From Chrysomallon squamiferum (Eukaryota; Mollusca; Gastropoda; Neomphalida; Peltospiridae): a DNA stretch of 64,000 nt. Of the stretch, positions 38,681 to 51,206 are shown one piece after another. The translations under genes were made by a program, and so were the position numbers. Location of the stretch: the NCBI GenBank assembly GCA_012295275.1, contig CM022670.1, positions 31,058,438 through 31,122,437 on the forward strand, in the 5' to 3' direction. The notes beneath the pieces were generated by a model, which saw nothing but the letters and a program-made list of their open reading frames with translations, ran no database searches and was not told the origin of the DNA. Each line of letters begins with the position of its first letter. Position 1 is the stretch's first letter.

Positions 38681-41600
38681 TAATGTTTATGAAAACACTT
38701 AAAAAAGTAAATAAAATTGTGAAAAAACTACAATGTTTTATAAATCATAAAAAAAATCACAAATATTAGTAGCCATATTCTTTGGAACAGAAAGAAGGAT
38801 TGTTCCCCCCATCTCATGCATGCATTGTTCAACTGCAAAACTGAATGAAGGCTGCTTGTGAAATGCAAATGTACCGAAAACAATTTTTAAGTTAATCTGA
38901 AGGTAAAATAATAAACCAGAAACAGTCAAGTGTTAATCTGTATAGTGACATATCTAAAACAAAAGTGGCAAGATCTTATTGGTAATGCATTATGAAAAAC
39001 TGCCAAAAAAAAAAAAAAACAATAAAAAAATAAATTAAATTTAAAATAAATTAAAATAAATAGAAAATAATAAAAGAAAGAAAGAAAAGAAGAAAGAAAA
39101 ACTAAGTCATTTATTAGCATAATGTTTATAAACCAAATTTTAAGATATCATCATGCGATGTCATGCAAAAATCATAAAAATATCATTTTCTAAAGTAATT
39201 ATAGCAGGTAATAATACTGCTACAACATGTCAAACCTATAATATACCTCAACAAAATTAATTAATACAATTGGTTATACAGGCTGAAATAAAAGTGCAAT
39301 AAAAAATTTAAAAAAACCATGCAGTAATATAATGTTAACTGAAATAAGGATTAAAGAAAAGAAATTTTGACAATTATAGTGTTACCAATAACAATTTTTA
39401 CGTTTTATTTATATCTTGAAATTCATTAAAGCTATATTTTTAATGATGCTTATTTTTAATTTACAATTTAAAAAAAAAACAAAAAAAAACATGCCGTTTT
39501 TGACTGGAAAATAAAAAGATACATTATTTAATTTTAAAAAATAAAACAAGCTAAATATATTTATTATGCAACCAATGCAAGTTATAATCTCAATAATCTG
39601 AAATCTGTTTCTAGCAGCTACACACAAAAACTAAAAGTAAGTTGCATCTAAAAGGTATGCAGTATATGTACTGTTAGCTACATACATTTCACTCAGTTTA
39701 GTCAGGATTTTTTCACAATTCTTATTCTTACCGTGCTCGTTTTGGACTGGTAGATCTTTTTGTACGCAAACGTCTTAGCCTCTGCAAAAAGAAAAATATA
39801 ATTTAAAAATTCATGTGTGTGTGCATGTGCATATATATACATATAAATATATTTATCCTACAACCTCTATAGCAGCAAGATATATGATGACTAGATACAT
39901 TTTGGGGCTTTTTCAGATGGAACTATATTTAGTTTTATAAATCACTTATTATTTGCAAATATATATCTGTGTGCGTGTGTTTGTGTTAATCAAAGTTACT
40001 TCTTTCACGTCAAATTTCTGGTGCAGAAAGACCATTTTGAAAATGGTTTTAGTAATATTAAAATATAAATTGTTCTTTTAGAGCTGTTTTGTTTTAATGT
40101 ATACTAAAATAAAAATAGATGCGTGTGAATTGATCAATGTCAAAAATGGCCTGTTGAGAAATAAAACAGTTAATTTTATTTAGTTTTTGTATTTTTAAGG
40201 AATAGAGGATAAATGAGTTAACTGGTTATTTCCTATGTTACGTATACTGTTATCATTTTCAAAATTTTAACATCTGATCTATTTCCAAATGCTCAAAAGA
40301 AATCAACAGTAAAAATGTTTTCACATCACTGGGTTTTACACTTGCTGGTCACCTTGAATAAAGTAACAAAAATCCAAGCTAAAGAAATCTTCTTTATTTT
40401 CAAATAATAAAATAACATACAATAAAAAGATATAAATAATTTAAAAGATATATTACTGTACCAGATTCATCTGATGAAAAAGAAAATAATCTAAATATAT
40501 TATAGAATCTTGTAATTTGGCATTTGGCATATTTCATTTTTAATTTAGAACTAAAAATCATACCCTCTCTTCTTCCAAAGCATCATCTAACGCATCCAGT
40601 TCTGGTGAATAGGACTCCTTGATAACAGTTGATGTTGAGAATTCTAGCTTAGGTGCAATGCCCTATAGAAAAAATCATAAATAACAGTATTATATCACCA
40701 ATAATAAATGTATGCAGGCGTAACAGTGATATGTCATAAACAACAGATTATAATAAACAGTTTATATCTTGTAAATAAAAGAAATCAGGTGAAGGTGTAA
40801 GCAATGTTGAGAAAATGACATTTGTCAATTTATGAAATAAATATTTGGATGAGCAAATGCAGTAAATTATTTCAAATTAATATGAACTTTTAAAATACTG
40901 ATAATGATTATAATACACTCTTTAATATAGTATTGCATATACAATCACCCTTTAGAAACCAGTATATATTATTGTGGATATAAAGAATTAATAGTCACTA
41001 AAACAAACCACAAAAAAGAGAAATATGTTATAAAATGTGAGTGGATATCAATAGATTTGACTTACTGGAAATGCAACAGTTCTACACATTAGTAGTTCTC
41101 GACATGTTGATGTGTATGTTGGTGCAAGTGATGGATATGGATACAGGAAGTCTCGCAAGTTAGTTGAAAATGTAGCCATTCGAACACCACCATCACAGTA
41201 TTCTGAGAGCTGAATTAACTCAAAGATCACCAGTTCATCTGAAAGAACAAACAAAAAAACTATATGATCTTTTAGGTTTCATTTAAAATTAAGATATTTA
41301 AAAATAACAATCTGTAACCTAAATTTTACCTCTACTCCATGTTTATAAAGGCTGTTTCCGATACAACCAAATAAAGTACTTCATGAAAAATAATTAGTAA
41401 AGATTACTACACTGTACACACACATAACTAGTAAAGGTCATCACACTGCACACACACACTCACAAATATATATCCCTATCTGTTTATATATATATATATG
41501 TTTATTAAGTTTTTATATTGATTATTCTGTTCCTAAATGCAAAATCACACATTTTGTTAGTTAAGATTTTTTGTATCAGTGTATAACTTCTATTCATGCT

Positions 41601-44600
41601 TTTATAAAATTTAACTCCCAAAATTAGTGTTATCAATAAATAAAATTTAAAACATGGGATACCTTCCATGTAATCTGCAACATCTGATGGGTCCATTGCT
41701 GTATAAAAAGTCTGTTATAAAAAGAAAGCAAATGTTTTTGTATATATAACAGTATAATTAAATATATATTTATAATTATAGATGAACCTCAAATAACCAC
41801 AAACCATATTTATGTACATGATTTCTTGTATGTTCAGATGTGGATGGTTTTAATATTGTTGGCCAAACAATTAATATTAACTATACAAATAGTTGAGAAA
41901 AAAAACTGACATTCCAAATGAAGTTTGAATAAAGTTATTGGGTCATTCCGTGTCAAATCACCCAATGGTTTAAACCCGACCGTCTCAGATTTTTATGAAA
42001 CTTGGTATACTTGTTGACTGGGATCCCACAGCACCAAATCTGAAATTTTAGCTCAATCAGACCAGTGGTGTGGGAGATACGGCCCACCGAATTTTGAGAT
42101 TTTTGCCAAAAATGGGTGTGGCCACCAACCTTAGAACCCTCACATCTCAGGAACTACTGGGCCAATCTTCATAAAATTGGTATTGTTAGAAAGGCAAAAT
42201 GACAAGGATACCAAATCTGCCATTTTTGTTTAGTTTGGAAAATACTGGAGTACCTTGACCTTTTGACCTTTGCTATGACCTTGAAACTGACCGTGTGGAT
42301 CACGTGATCTTGAGATGACCTTTGTTGAAATTTAATCTCCCACATGTTAACTAAAACATATAAAAGTTTCCTGGGTGTAATATTTTTTGTTTAGCCACAA
42401 TATAGATTTAAAAAAATGCACATACATGAAAATAACACCTTTTCAGCCATTAACATCTGATTAACTAAAACCTGAATGATCAATTCTGGATGCTAGGAAT
42501 CACCATCTCTCTTGATCATGAAGTAAGACATTGTAGGCCTACATGTATGCATAAAGTTCACATATAAAGGTTTCCTGGGTATAATATTTTTTGTTTAGCC
42601 ATAATAGAGATTTAAAAAATGCATACCTGCATGGATGATTGATACTATGCATTACAATGTACATTTTTTCTGAGACTAAAACTCATCTTTGGAGTTAAAA
42701 CCCATCTGACATGTCTGAAGGAATGCCTGAAGGATATGAAAAGATGCCAAATGGCATGACATGTTGTACACAATCAGGCTGAAAGGGTTAACAGGAAGTG
42801 ATGCTTCAGGCAGGTCAGGAACTCCTTTAGATTCCCTGGTGCAATCCCCATTGAACACATGGCAATTAGAAGTTTAAGACAAAGAAGTTTAAGACAAAGA
42901 AGTTTCTTCATCTGCATTTCTTTGACAATCTGAAGCTTTTTAAGTTGGACACAGTGTCAGATGTTGATATATAAACAATATTTTTATTTCATAAAACCTA
43001 TTAAGTAATTTTATCATGTCATGTGGGCCGTGCCATTGGTTTTGAACAAGGTTTCAGTCAACAACAGTACAACCCAGTCTGAAATCAGACGTCATCGAGT
43101 GATGTACTGCATAATGTATTTGTACACCCAGTCTTCTGCACAGAGTATGAACAAGGTCTACTTCACCTTAATAAACTGTGATTTATACTTGAGAAGATTG
43201 ACATAAATGCCCAAGACTTGTGGGCCTTTGGCAATAACACATGTACTCTGCTGCCATTTTATGACCTGCTTAACTTTACTGAAAGGGTTTCAGGATTTGA
43301 TTTAATATTTAGGAAAGCACCGACTTTGTTCTATTGAATTGAAGGTGCAGGCCAATACTGAAAATCCTTATTTCTTCCAGGGCTAACTGCAGCTTTAACT
43401 CTCCTGAAAATGTGTGTTATCAACACCATCATATCAAAAAGGAGTTGTTGCGAAGTGCATGGAAAACTGAGGAAGTTGAACTCCTCACTCTTTGAAGTGG
43501 GATCAAAACACGGGACATCAAGAGTATCACGAACAAGAACTTTTCATCAAATTTTCAACATTGCAGAAAAACTGTTGTGATCCCCTTAATCGCCACCCTG
43601 AGCAAGCACGCACTAGATCTTTAAGAATTGTTAGCATGGGCACTTACAAATGCTTAGTAAATCCTCCAAAGACACTAGTGCCAGGAGACAAGTTGTGCTG
43701 TGACTGTCTGATTACCCTTCAGAAATCAAAGGTCCTGCAGAGGATGGCTTTAGTATGGGTGGTATTACAATGGGAGAATTTGGTGATAACTTGCCAGACA
43801 AACCACTGGTTGTTGTTTCCCCAGAAAAGGACTTTGATTTGAATTCTATTCTGTCGAGTTTAGGTGAAACTCCTGTCAAACTCCATTCACTAGCAAATTC
43901 CAGTAAATGAATGAAAGGACAGAAAAAAACTAGCATCAGCTACAGTAACATTAAAATGACATCTTAATGTCTGAATCCTACCCAGAGTGTGTGCAAATCT
44001 TGATTTTGTCACCCTTTACCATTGAAAGGACAATGAATTGAAGGAGGAAATAATCCAATTTTATGAAAGTGATGAGAACAGTAGAATGTGTCTGGGAATG
44101 AAGGATACAGTGAGCATTTGAAACAAACATAGTGAGAAGGTTAAGCATCAGAAACACCTAGTTCTCTCAAATTTATGTGAATTTTATGCATACATGTAGG
44201 CCTACAATGTCTTACTCAATGATCAAGAAAGATGGTGATCCCTAGCATCCAGAATTGATCATTCAGGTTTTAGTTAATCAGATGTTAATGGCTGAAAAGG
44301 TGTTATTTTCATGTATGTGCATTTTTTAAATCTATATTGTGGCTAAACAAAAAATATTACACCCAGGAAACTTTTATATGTTTTAGTTAACATGTGGGAG
44401 ATTAAATTTCAACAAAGGTCATCTCAAGATCACGTGATCCACATGGTCAGTTTCAAGGTCATAGCAAAGGTCAAAAGGTCAAGGTACTCCAATATTTTCC
44501 AAACTAAACAAAAATGGCAGATTTGGTATCCTTGTCATTTTGCCTTTCTAACAATACCAATTTTATGAAGATTGGCCCAGTAGTTCCTGAGATGTGAGGG

Positions 44601-45921
44601 TTCTAAGGTTGGTGGTCACACCCATTTTTGGCAAAAATCTCAAAATTCGGTGGGCCGTATCTCCCATACCACTGGTCTGATTGAGCTAAAATTTCAGATT
44701 TGGTGCTGTGGGATCCCAGTCAACAAGTATACCAAGTTTTATAAAAATCTGAGACGGTCGGGTTTAAATTTCTTTTTTTTTTTGGGTGATTTGACACGGA
44801 ATGACCCTATTACATTTGAATGAATTTATTACATTTGAATAAAGATAATACATTTCCACTTGCAACTGCTTTATTATTAATGAAATGTTTACCCTGACAA
44901 CAAGCACTCTTACAAGTTAACAAAATTATATTTTCCAAGATTTCTTTTTTCTTTAAAATGAAATAAAATTTTAAAAATAAATGTACCTTTTCAAATCTGA
45001 ACTTTTCATTGATAAGCAATGGGAAAATGGATGGCATCAAATGTGTATTTTTGTACTGTCCAAGCATGGACACACTTAAGTACACCTCTTCTTTGCTGGG
45101 TAACCATACCCCAGGTGCCGAAACCTACAACAAAGAAAAACAGAATTATCAGGTATAACAGTGACACATTTTAATGTGATAATTTGAGAATTTTTATTTT
45201 ATTTATAAATTTTTCTTTTCTAGGATTATCTTTCATATTGGAGAAATGACACACTATCTTTTATTTTATTATCAAGAAAATATCAAGCTGGATGTTATTC
45301 AGAATCAAATGCCGATCCACTGATATTGCCCTATTTGTCTGTTTCACTGGGACAAGAGGTTACATTACTTAACTATCCCCTTACAATGTTATGTATATCT
45401 TACATACCTCTAATAATTGTTTTACAAACAAGCTGAACATCCAATGCACTCATACATTTTAACATCAAAATACAGTTTTATTTATTTATTTACTTTTGTT
45501 TTGTTTTGTTTGTTTGATTTTCGGTCGTTGTTTTTAAAAGGGTTTCTTTTTTATTAATTTTTCTATTTATTTTAAAGTTTATAATTAATAGTAATAATAC
45601 TGAATACATATTAACAGATATCCGATATCGCTTTTTCAGTAAATCATTTATAACACCCAAATGTGATATTATGCATTATTTTATTTTTTCTATACTAACA
45701 AATTAAAACTGACCAAATGAAGAAACAAAATTAATCAAAAGAAAATGCAAGTGAAGGTAAATAATGATTGAGCGGGTTTAAGGAAACATGACCAAACTTG
45801 ATATTCTATATGAAATAAATGAAAGCAGATTAAAAATAACAATTTAAAAGCACAAACTTCCAAATTTACTTACGGCATGAAGCTTTAAATCCACAACACA
45901 TCTAAGTGCTCGTTTAGGCAT
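31870..45921 (-). CDS. SPATA6: Spermatogenesis-associated protein 6 homologue
   Basis: Fourteen exons give a 508-residue protein (human SPATA6 is about 488): 45874-45921, 44987-45124, 41663-41711, 41066-41238, 40564-40662, 39732-39781, 38122-38284, 37557-37668, 36812-36928, 35964-36028, 35000-35072, 34429-34640, 33481-33569, 31870-32008; all phases match. The N-terminus MPKRALRCVVDLKLHA, then PGVWLPSKEEVYLSVSMLGQ, MDPSDVADYME and FELIQLSEY, follows the SPATA6 N-terminal (C2-like) domain. GIAPKLEFSTSTVIKE and the C-terminal KIYSNLYNKA also match. The middle is Arg/Ser-rich with an Asp run. In mouse SPATA6 is needed to build the sperm head-tail connecting piece and works with myosin/actin factors; a role in sperm here is inference from homology. 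Intron 2 holds a transposon. Confidence 0.93.
32140..32590. repeat. Degenerate tandem repeat in SPATA6 intron 13
   Basis: About seven diverged copies of a unit of about 60-75 bases with the core AAATATTTCTACATTATAAA followed by GAATAGTAAATTAATTTATT and then a TATTATTGT segment. Copies begin near 32145, 32218, 32293, 32349, 32403, 32455 and 32512. Low sequence identity indicates an old array. Confidence 0.65.
33301..33376. repeat. Diverged direct repeat, copy B (SPATA6 intron 13)
   Basis: Partner of the copy at 31741-31821 in the same orientation, about 1.56 kb apart, beginning about 105 bases downstream of exon 13. It suggests a local duplication involving the 3' end of the gene. Confidence 0.7.
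41940..42555 (+). repeat. Left terminal inverted repeat of the intron 2 transposon
   Basis: It pairs with 44187-44807 in inverted orientation with few mismatches (for example GACCGTGTGGATC against its partner's CATGTGG). Just inside it, at about 42559-42625, a direct second copy of its TTTCCTGGGT-AATATTTTTT segment follows, so the left end carries an extra internal duplication. Confidence 0.85.
44187..44807 (-). repeat. Right terminal inverted repeat of the intron 2 transposon
   Basis: Inverted partner of 41940-42555. It differs by a poly-T expansion at 44770-44783 where the left copy reads ACCCAATGGTTTAAACC, plus scattered substitutions. Confidence 0.85.
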
Positions 45922-46137
45922 TATAGTGAAATGAACAGCAAAATGAAAACCAATAAATGATAAAACATTAGAGAAACAGTCGTTTCTTGTTTGGGGGTTG
46001 CAGGGGACGCAACAAATTTGACCAATCAGGTTTAACTTCTTAGGGAGGTCTGCGTAACAAAACTGATGTTCCCAATTATAAAATACTTCAATATATTTGA
46101 ATAAATTTTAACGTCAAGACACATTTTTTCTTTTATA

Positions 46138-46171
<34 letters not shown>

Positions 46172-46715
46172 TAATATATCCAGTTCTTTTAAATATACAA
46201 GTAACCTTGTAAATATAAACAATATTTCATTATCTAAATTATCCCATCTCAGAAACAAAAGCATTAACCGGAACAACGACTCGGAACGTCAAAGAGAAAA
46301 TAACGGATTAGTGAAAATCTATTATTTAAATATACATTTAACTGAATTCGTGCATCTCAAGATTATTAAATTTTTATTGAATTATAAATATCGTAATATG
46401 TTGTAATTTTAATGTCGGCACAAATAAAAAGTTCCAAAAATTCCATAAAAATAAAAATATATATATATATATGATTAAAAGTTGAAATTCTTTATGCAGT
46501 TTTTCCCCTCCTTGCTCGCGTTAAAGAAAACCTTCTCGATTAAATTTAAAACTCCAATCTATTCTATACACTATGAATGAACACGTGAAGACTAACAAAA
46601 GTAGCTTAAATGTGTAATTCTTGTAATGGATCAGTCAATAGCATCCCTCATACTAAGCTAGGCCGTTTCGTACCAGCCGAGAGCAAAATAGAAAGTGATC
46701 AAGATTCATGGAATT
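45922..46715. other. Upstream of SPATA6; no gene
   Basis: Between the SPATA6 start codon and the palindrome. It probably contains the SPATA6 promoter: a CCAATCAGG box reads on the plus strand at about 46021-46029. A (TA)n tract lies at 46141-46169. No coding exon was seen. Confidence 0.5.
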
Positions 46716-47082
46716 TGTACAAACATTCAAGAACATTATGTCAATGCATGATCACTGAAGAGGACATGGCCGTTAAAAACAAGCCGTTAATCCTAAAAAT
46801 ATGGTCCATCGTGCGAACAGAACGGGGTTCCTCTCCTTATCTCTGGTAATTAAAATCTGAGCCACAAATTAGCAAGATATTATCGGATGTTTATAACGTT
46901 TCATGTGATAAATCCATACGGTAACAGACCATGGTTTGGGTTTCAGAAGTTTTAATAAATTCGATGCCCAGCGATTCTAAAAATGTTAGTTCTTAAACAA
47001 ATAGTTTTAAATAATCCAGCTATAAATATGACTTTTGTACCATAAAACGCAACAATGGTTTCAAGATCACCATTTTATTAAA

Positions 47083-50000
47083 TTATTTAAAGCGATTACA
47101 TTCCGGGATCTCTTTTCCATATTGAATAAAGTATTTTTTGTACACGTTGCATTTTCTTTCGAGAAATAGTTTCAGATTTTGCCACATTGCAGTCCGAGGA
47201 TCGAGTCCAGTCACAGGAACTGTGAAATTCATCTTCAAGATCGCCTTCATATTCCGAAATAATCTGCAAAAGTTTTATTAATAGGATGTCTGGGGAGAAA
47301 AATTCTTACATATTCGTGTTTCATTTTTACAACCTTTCAAATTTTGTGAATTAAAAATTAAAAATGTACAAAAGTGCAATCGTTATGAAAGTTAATTCAC
47401 TTGATATTACAGTCTTGCAAAATATTTTCAATGTCGTTCAACAGATTTCAAAGATTAAAAAAATTGTCTATTGCTTTCCTAAATACGATCCGTTTCTTCC
47501 AATACAAACTTACTCGTTTATGGCTTCGAAATCTTTCATTTCTCCTTTTCACGACGATGTTCACAAAATCATGGTGAGGCACATTCACTAAAATTTAAAA
47601 ATTGAACTATAACACATTTTCCAGTGATAATTTCAATATTAAGGAAAGGAATATAGTGTATCACAGAATGCCGAATACATATACTTTAATCTGAAGTGGC
47701 TCTTATCACTTGCCTTCTTCATCGATTTTTCTGTCTTCCCAATTTAATCTTTTCACGACGTGCTTGAAAGCGGCCAACTGACCTTCATCTGCAAGGTAGA
47801 CATTTTAAAATTAACAATTACGTATGCATCACGATGCCGACAGTAAATCAAATGGATTTTACGTTTCTTTTAAAAATTCTTACTCAAAAGCCTTTCTTTT
47901 TTTTATCCAAAGCGCCCGTGCGTTCGTCTCTCAATCCGGATAAGATGCGCTTTGCCGTTTGATAACCTCGTTTTAATATTCTTTTGGCCGAATTTTCAAC
48001 TTGTACTTTTACTTCATAATCAAAATGCGACAACGGCAAAATTTTCAGCAAATCGTTGAAATCTTCGTATCTGGAATGTAAAATTTAGTCAACTAAATTA
48101 AAATTTTCATTTTGAAACTTTAGCATTTTAGTCTTTTGAATTCGGGCATATGCAGTATCAGAAGACAACCTGACCTCCGCCAAACATAACATTTTCCACC
48201 TCAGATTTATATATTACATATAAAACCTATTTCACACTGGTGCTACTATTCATTCTTATAATGATGCAAGCATTTTTGCATTTATACGTTGAAGTTGTTT
48301 CATGATTTTTTTTTTTTTTGTTTTTTTTTTTTTATGGAAATCTACAAAATAAGATACCACTATGCAAAAAGTATACTTGCATAGTATGACCAAGTTTCTT
48401 ACCGCTCTTCAAAATCTCGTTTGACATCGCTGAAGATTCCCATCAACTTATCTGCATGTAGACACTTCAGATCCAAACCAGCGGCTTCACCTTCCTTCCT
48501 AATATAGAACCTGATCTTCTCTTTCAGCTTCCCTTCGTCGATTAGTTTTACAATCGTAGGATAAATCTTTTTGATGTATCTGTCCGATTCTGCCATTTAA
48601 AATGCAAAATTCTAAATTTCAAAATCTAAATTGGTACATTGATTTCATCAAGTTATAAAACCCACAGCCACAGATTTGAGGGTACAGTTAAAATGCTAGA
48701 TACAGAAATTCACTATATGGATTTCCAATTTATTCATCTAGAAATTGAATTTCTAATTTAAATTTCATATAAATTGAACAGTTCTGTCTTATTACTCAAG
48801 TATTGTTTATCCAATTACTTAAAACATTTCAGTATTTGCATTTTTCAGAAGTATTACAATTTTAGAACATTTGAATTAACGCAGATTGCTCGGAAACAAT
48901 TACTTTCCGATAGTCGGAACAAAACGTCGTCCATTAAATCGTTTGTCAAGTTGCCGAACATCTTCCTAGCGTAGAAAACGACGTCTTCACGAGATACATC
49001 GTGCTTCTTCAAAACATTCACGATGGCCATAAAAGAATCGTTTTCTAATCGTAGAACAACTGGGAAAGATCTTCCAACGGCATCTACAAAATTTATATTT
49101 AAATTACAAGTTATATTTAAATTACATATACGGTCGAATGCACCCAACTAATAATTTTTATCAACATTTTCTGACAACTGGCAAAAACAATTTCACATTT
49201 TCAACCGATTTTGTCTGGCTGGGAGTAAATTTACAAACGAGCTTTATTGTAATAGTTTAAATGAAAACCAAAAGCTGAATCGGCTTTATAAGCTGAAATT
49301 GTTTCTGGAAACGGATTAAAAACATTTCAGTTTTCGTAAACTTGTTTGATAAAATTTTCGTATCCTAACGTTTCGTTTTTACTTACACATGATAATTCGG
49401 TTGAAGAGCGTGGAAGGACAGTTTGCCGTGGTATTGAGAGTTTTCTCAACCAAGCTGACCATCATTTGTTTGGCTGCCATCCTCGCATCACTAGTCAATT
49501 CAAAAATGGACAAAGCCTCGTTTATAATGGGGTTAATCGAATCCTCCAGGTTTTCCACTTCATCTGCAGAAAGTGCACATTTGTCCAGTTTAATACAAAC
49601 AAGTTTGAAGTAACGTTTCGTTCACTAAATAGTATTCATGTACATTATCGTATATCATTAAATTTACCAATTTTAAAATAACTTAATTTTATAGCTCTAC
49701 GATTTTCTTCACCAGCTTAAAATAACATACCAGACATTTTGCTTATATCTGGAAATCCAATGTAATGTTTCAATACTGTAGGTTTCAAATCGAAGCATTT
49801 AAGTTCATTTTCATCATCGTCGTCGTCGTCGTCGTCGTCTTCCTTATCTTGGTAATCTGGATGAACTTTGTCATCCGGAGGAATCGTTTTATCATTTTGC
49901 CCAGGAATTTCATTCAGTTCACGAAAAATATCTTCCAACGCTACTTCGTCGAAAGGTCCGCGAATTGAATAACCTGTGTTTTGTTGTTTTTAAAAAGAAA

Positions 50001-50423
50001 AAAAAAAAAAAAAAAAAAAATTGAAATTCCAACTTACAGACAAAAATATAGAAAACACATTCAAAAGGATTACAACGTATTGTTAAGTTTTTGCCAGCTA
50101 CAGTGTATTTAAAAATTGAATTCATTAAAGTGTAACGAATGCCGTTCTTCTGAAGAAGGATCATACAATATTTTAAAGTATTTGCACTTTTGTTATGCAT
50201 TTCCTAAATCCGTTCTGTTTGGCCTTTTAAGAAAAGTCTTTACTTCGTGTAATATAGGAATGATTTCAAAATATGAACGAAATTCAAAACGAAAAAAAAA
50301 AGAAAAAGAGAAACAAAAAAGAAGTTTAAAGAATAAAATAAATTTACAGTAAAGAGATTTATTTCTAAACTTACCAAAAACAAAAGGACTTCCTAACAAA
50401 CAAAGCAATAAACACACCAACAT
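47083..50423 (-). pseudogene. Left-arm copy of the secreted Asp-rich gene, two frameshifts
   Basis: Exons in transcript order: 50375-50423, 49731-49973, 49387-49563, 48904-49083, 48403-48589, 47884-48070, 47714-47788, 47514-47587, 47083-47263. All splice sites match the right copy. Exon 6 has eight A where the right copy has six (47897-47904), giving a +2 shift and a TGA at the end of that exon; exon 8 has four A where the right copy has three (47546-47549). As written the protein would stop after about 345 residues, losing the last quarter. This is either early decay of a duplicate or homopolymer error. An AATAAA on the minus strand lies at 47074-47079. Confidence 0.75.
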
Positions 50424-50459
50424 TTTGACAAGAGACTGGCAAACAGGTTTGAATTGGTC

Positions 50460-50562
50460 TTTTATAGAAGCAAAATATATCAGCACATAAATTTATATTT
50501 GCACGTGATAATACAACTAAACACGATGACTCAATGCAGAAAAATCCAATCAGATCACGTGA
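50460..50562 (-). promoter_or_regulatory. Core promoter of the left-arm gene
   Basis: Mirror image of the right-arm promoter with the same motifs: TATAAAA on the minus strand at 50460-50466 and the two CACGTG E-boxes further out. The two start codons are 820 bases apart, so both copies would fire outward from one central region. Confidence 0.65.
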
Positions 50563-50825
50563 TTCACGTTCATTTTAAAAGGAATAATAAAAGAAAAAAA
50601 AAAAAAAAAAAGACACCAACAATAAAAGATAAAATACTGTAGTACTGGTTTTAGTTTAGTTTTTGTGTTATGTAATTCGGCGAGAAATCGTGAAAAAAGT
50701 TGGATACAATTTTTCAAAAATTAATGAACAACTTAATTTATGAAACACTTTTTATTTTATTTGTTCCTGTATTTCTACTGAACAAATAAAAAAAAAAAAA
50801 ATTAAAAAGTGTTTTTTCTTTTTCT

Positions 50826-50840
50826 AAAAGGAATAATAAA
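50826..50840. other. 15 bp palindrome spacer
   Basis: The unpaired centre reads AAAAGGAATAATAAA. With its flanks it repeats, in the same orientation, the arm sequence AAAAGGAATAATAAAAG at about 50577-50593, so the tip is a copy of sequence lying about 250 bases away. Confidence 0.85.
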
Positions 50841-51104
50841 AGAAAAAGAAAAAACACTTTTTAATTTTTTTTTTTTTTATTTGTTCAGTAGAAATACAGG
50901 AACAAATAAAATAAAAAGTGTTTCATAAATTAAGTTGTTCATTAATTTTTGAAAAATTGTATCCAACTTTTTTCACGATTTCTCGCCGAATTACATAACA
51001 CAAAAACTAAACTAAAACCAGTACTACAGTATTTTATCTTTTATTGTTGGTGTCTTTTTTTTTTTTTTTTTTCTTTTATTATTCCTTTTAAAATGAACGT
51101 GAAT

Positions 51105-51206
51105 CACGTGATCTGATTGGATTTTTCTGCATTGAGTCATCGTGTTTAGTTGTATTATCACGTGCAAATATAAATTTATGTGCTGATATATTTTGCTTCT
51201 ATAAAA
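51105..51206 (+). promoter_or_regulatory. Core promoter of the right-arm gene
   Basis: In order: E-box CACGTG at 51105-51110, ATTGG (inverted CCAAT) at 51116-51120, AP-1-like TGAGTCA at 51133-51139, a second CACGTG at 51159-51164 and TATAAAA at 51200-51206. The TATA box is 43 bases before the ATG at 51243, giving a very short leader. Confidence 0.65.

Larger units (their letters stand above)
41940..44807. mobile_element. 2.87 kb DNA transposon with long terminal inverted repeats
   Basis: It begins GGGTCATTCCGTGTCAAATC and ends with the complement, inside SPATA6 intron 2. The outer 620 bases at each end are inverted copies. It is flanked by TATT at 41936-41939 and 44808-44811, a probable 4 bp target duplication. 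Between the repeats, the plus strand at about 43490-43850 keeps a frame with CCDPLNRH and VPGDKLCCDCL, a cysteine-bearing module I associate with repeat-encoded proteins of invertebrates, and 44020-44170 looks like further broken coding sequence. No DDE transposase was identified, so the superfamily is open. Confidence 0.8.
46716..50825 (+). repeat. Left arm of the 8.2 kb palindrome
   Basis: The reverse complement matches 50841-54947. Paired positions sum to about 101,666 near the centre and 101,663 at the ends, so only a few bases of indel separate two 4.1 kb arms. In all stretches I compared the arms are identical outside homopolymer or low-complexity runs, including introns. Homology stops abruptly at 46716, where TTGTACAAACATT in the left arm faces a different base beyond GTACA in the right. 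Confidence 0.95.

Noticed and set aside
43021-43206. Plus-strand frame within the intron 2 transposon
   Set aside because: Too short and without recognisable motifs; treated as part of the decayed transposon interior.
49765-49968. Frames antisense to exon 2 in both palindrome arms
   Set aside because: They are antisense shadows of the secreted-protein exon, with Val runs mirroring the GAC repeat.
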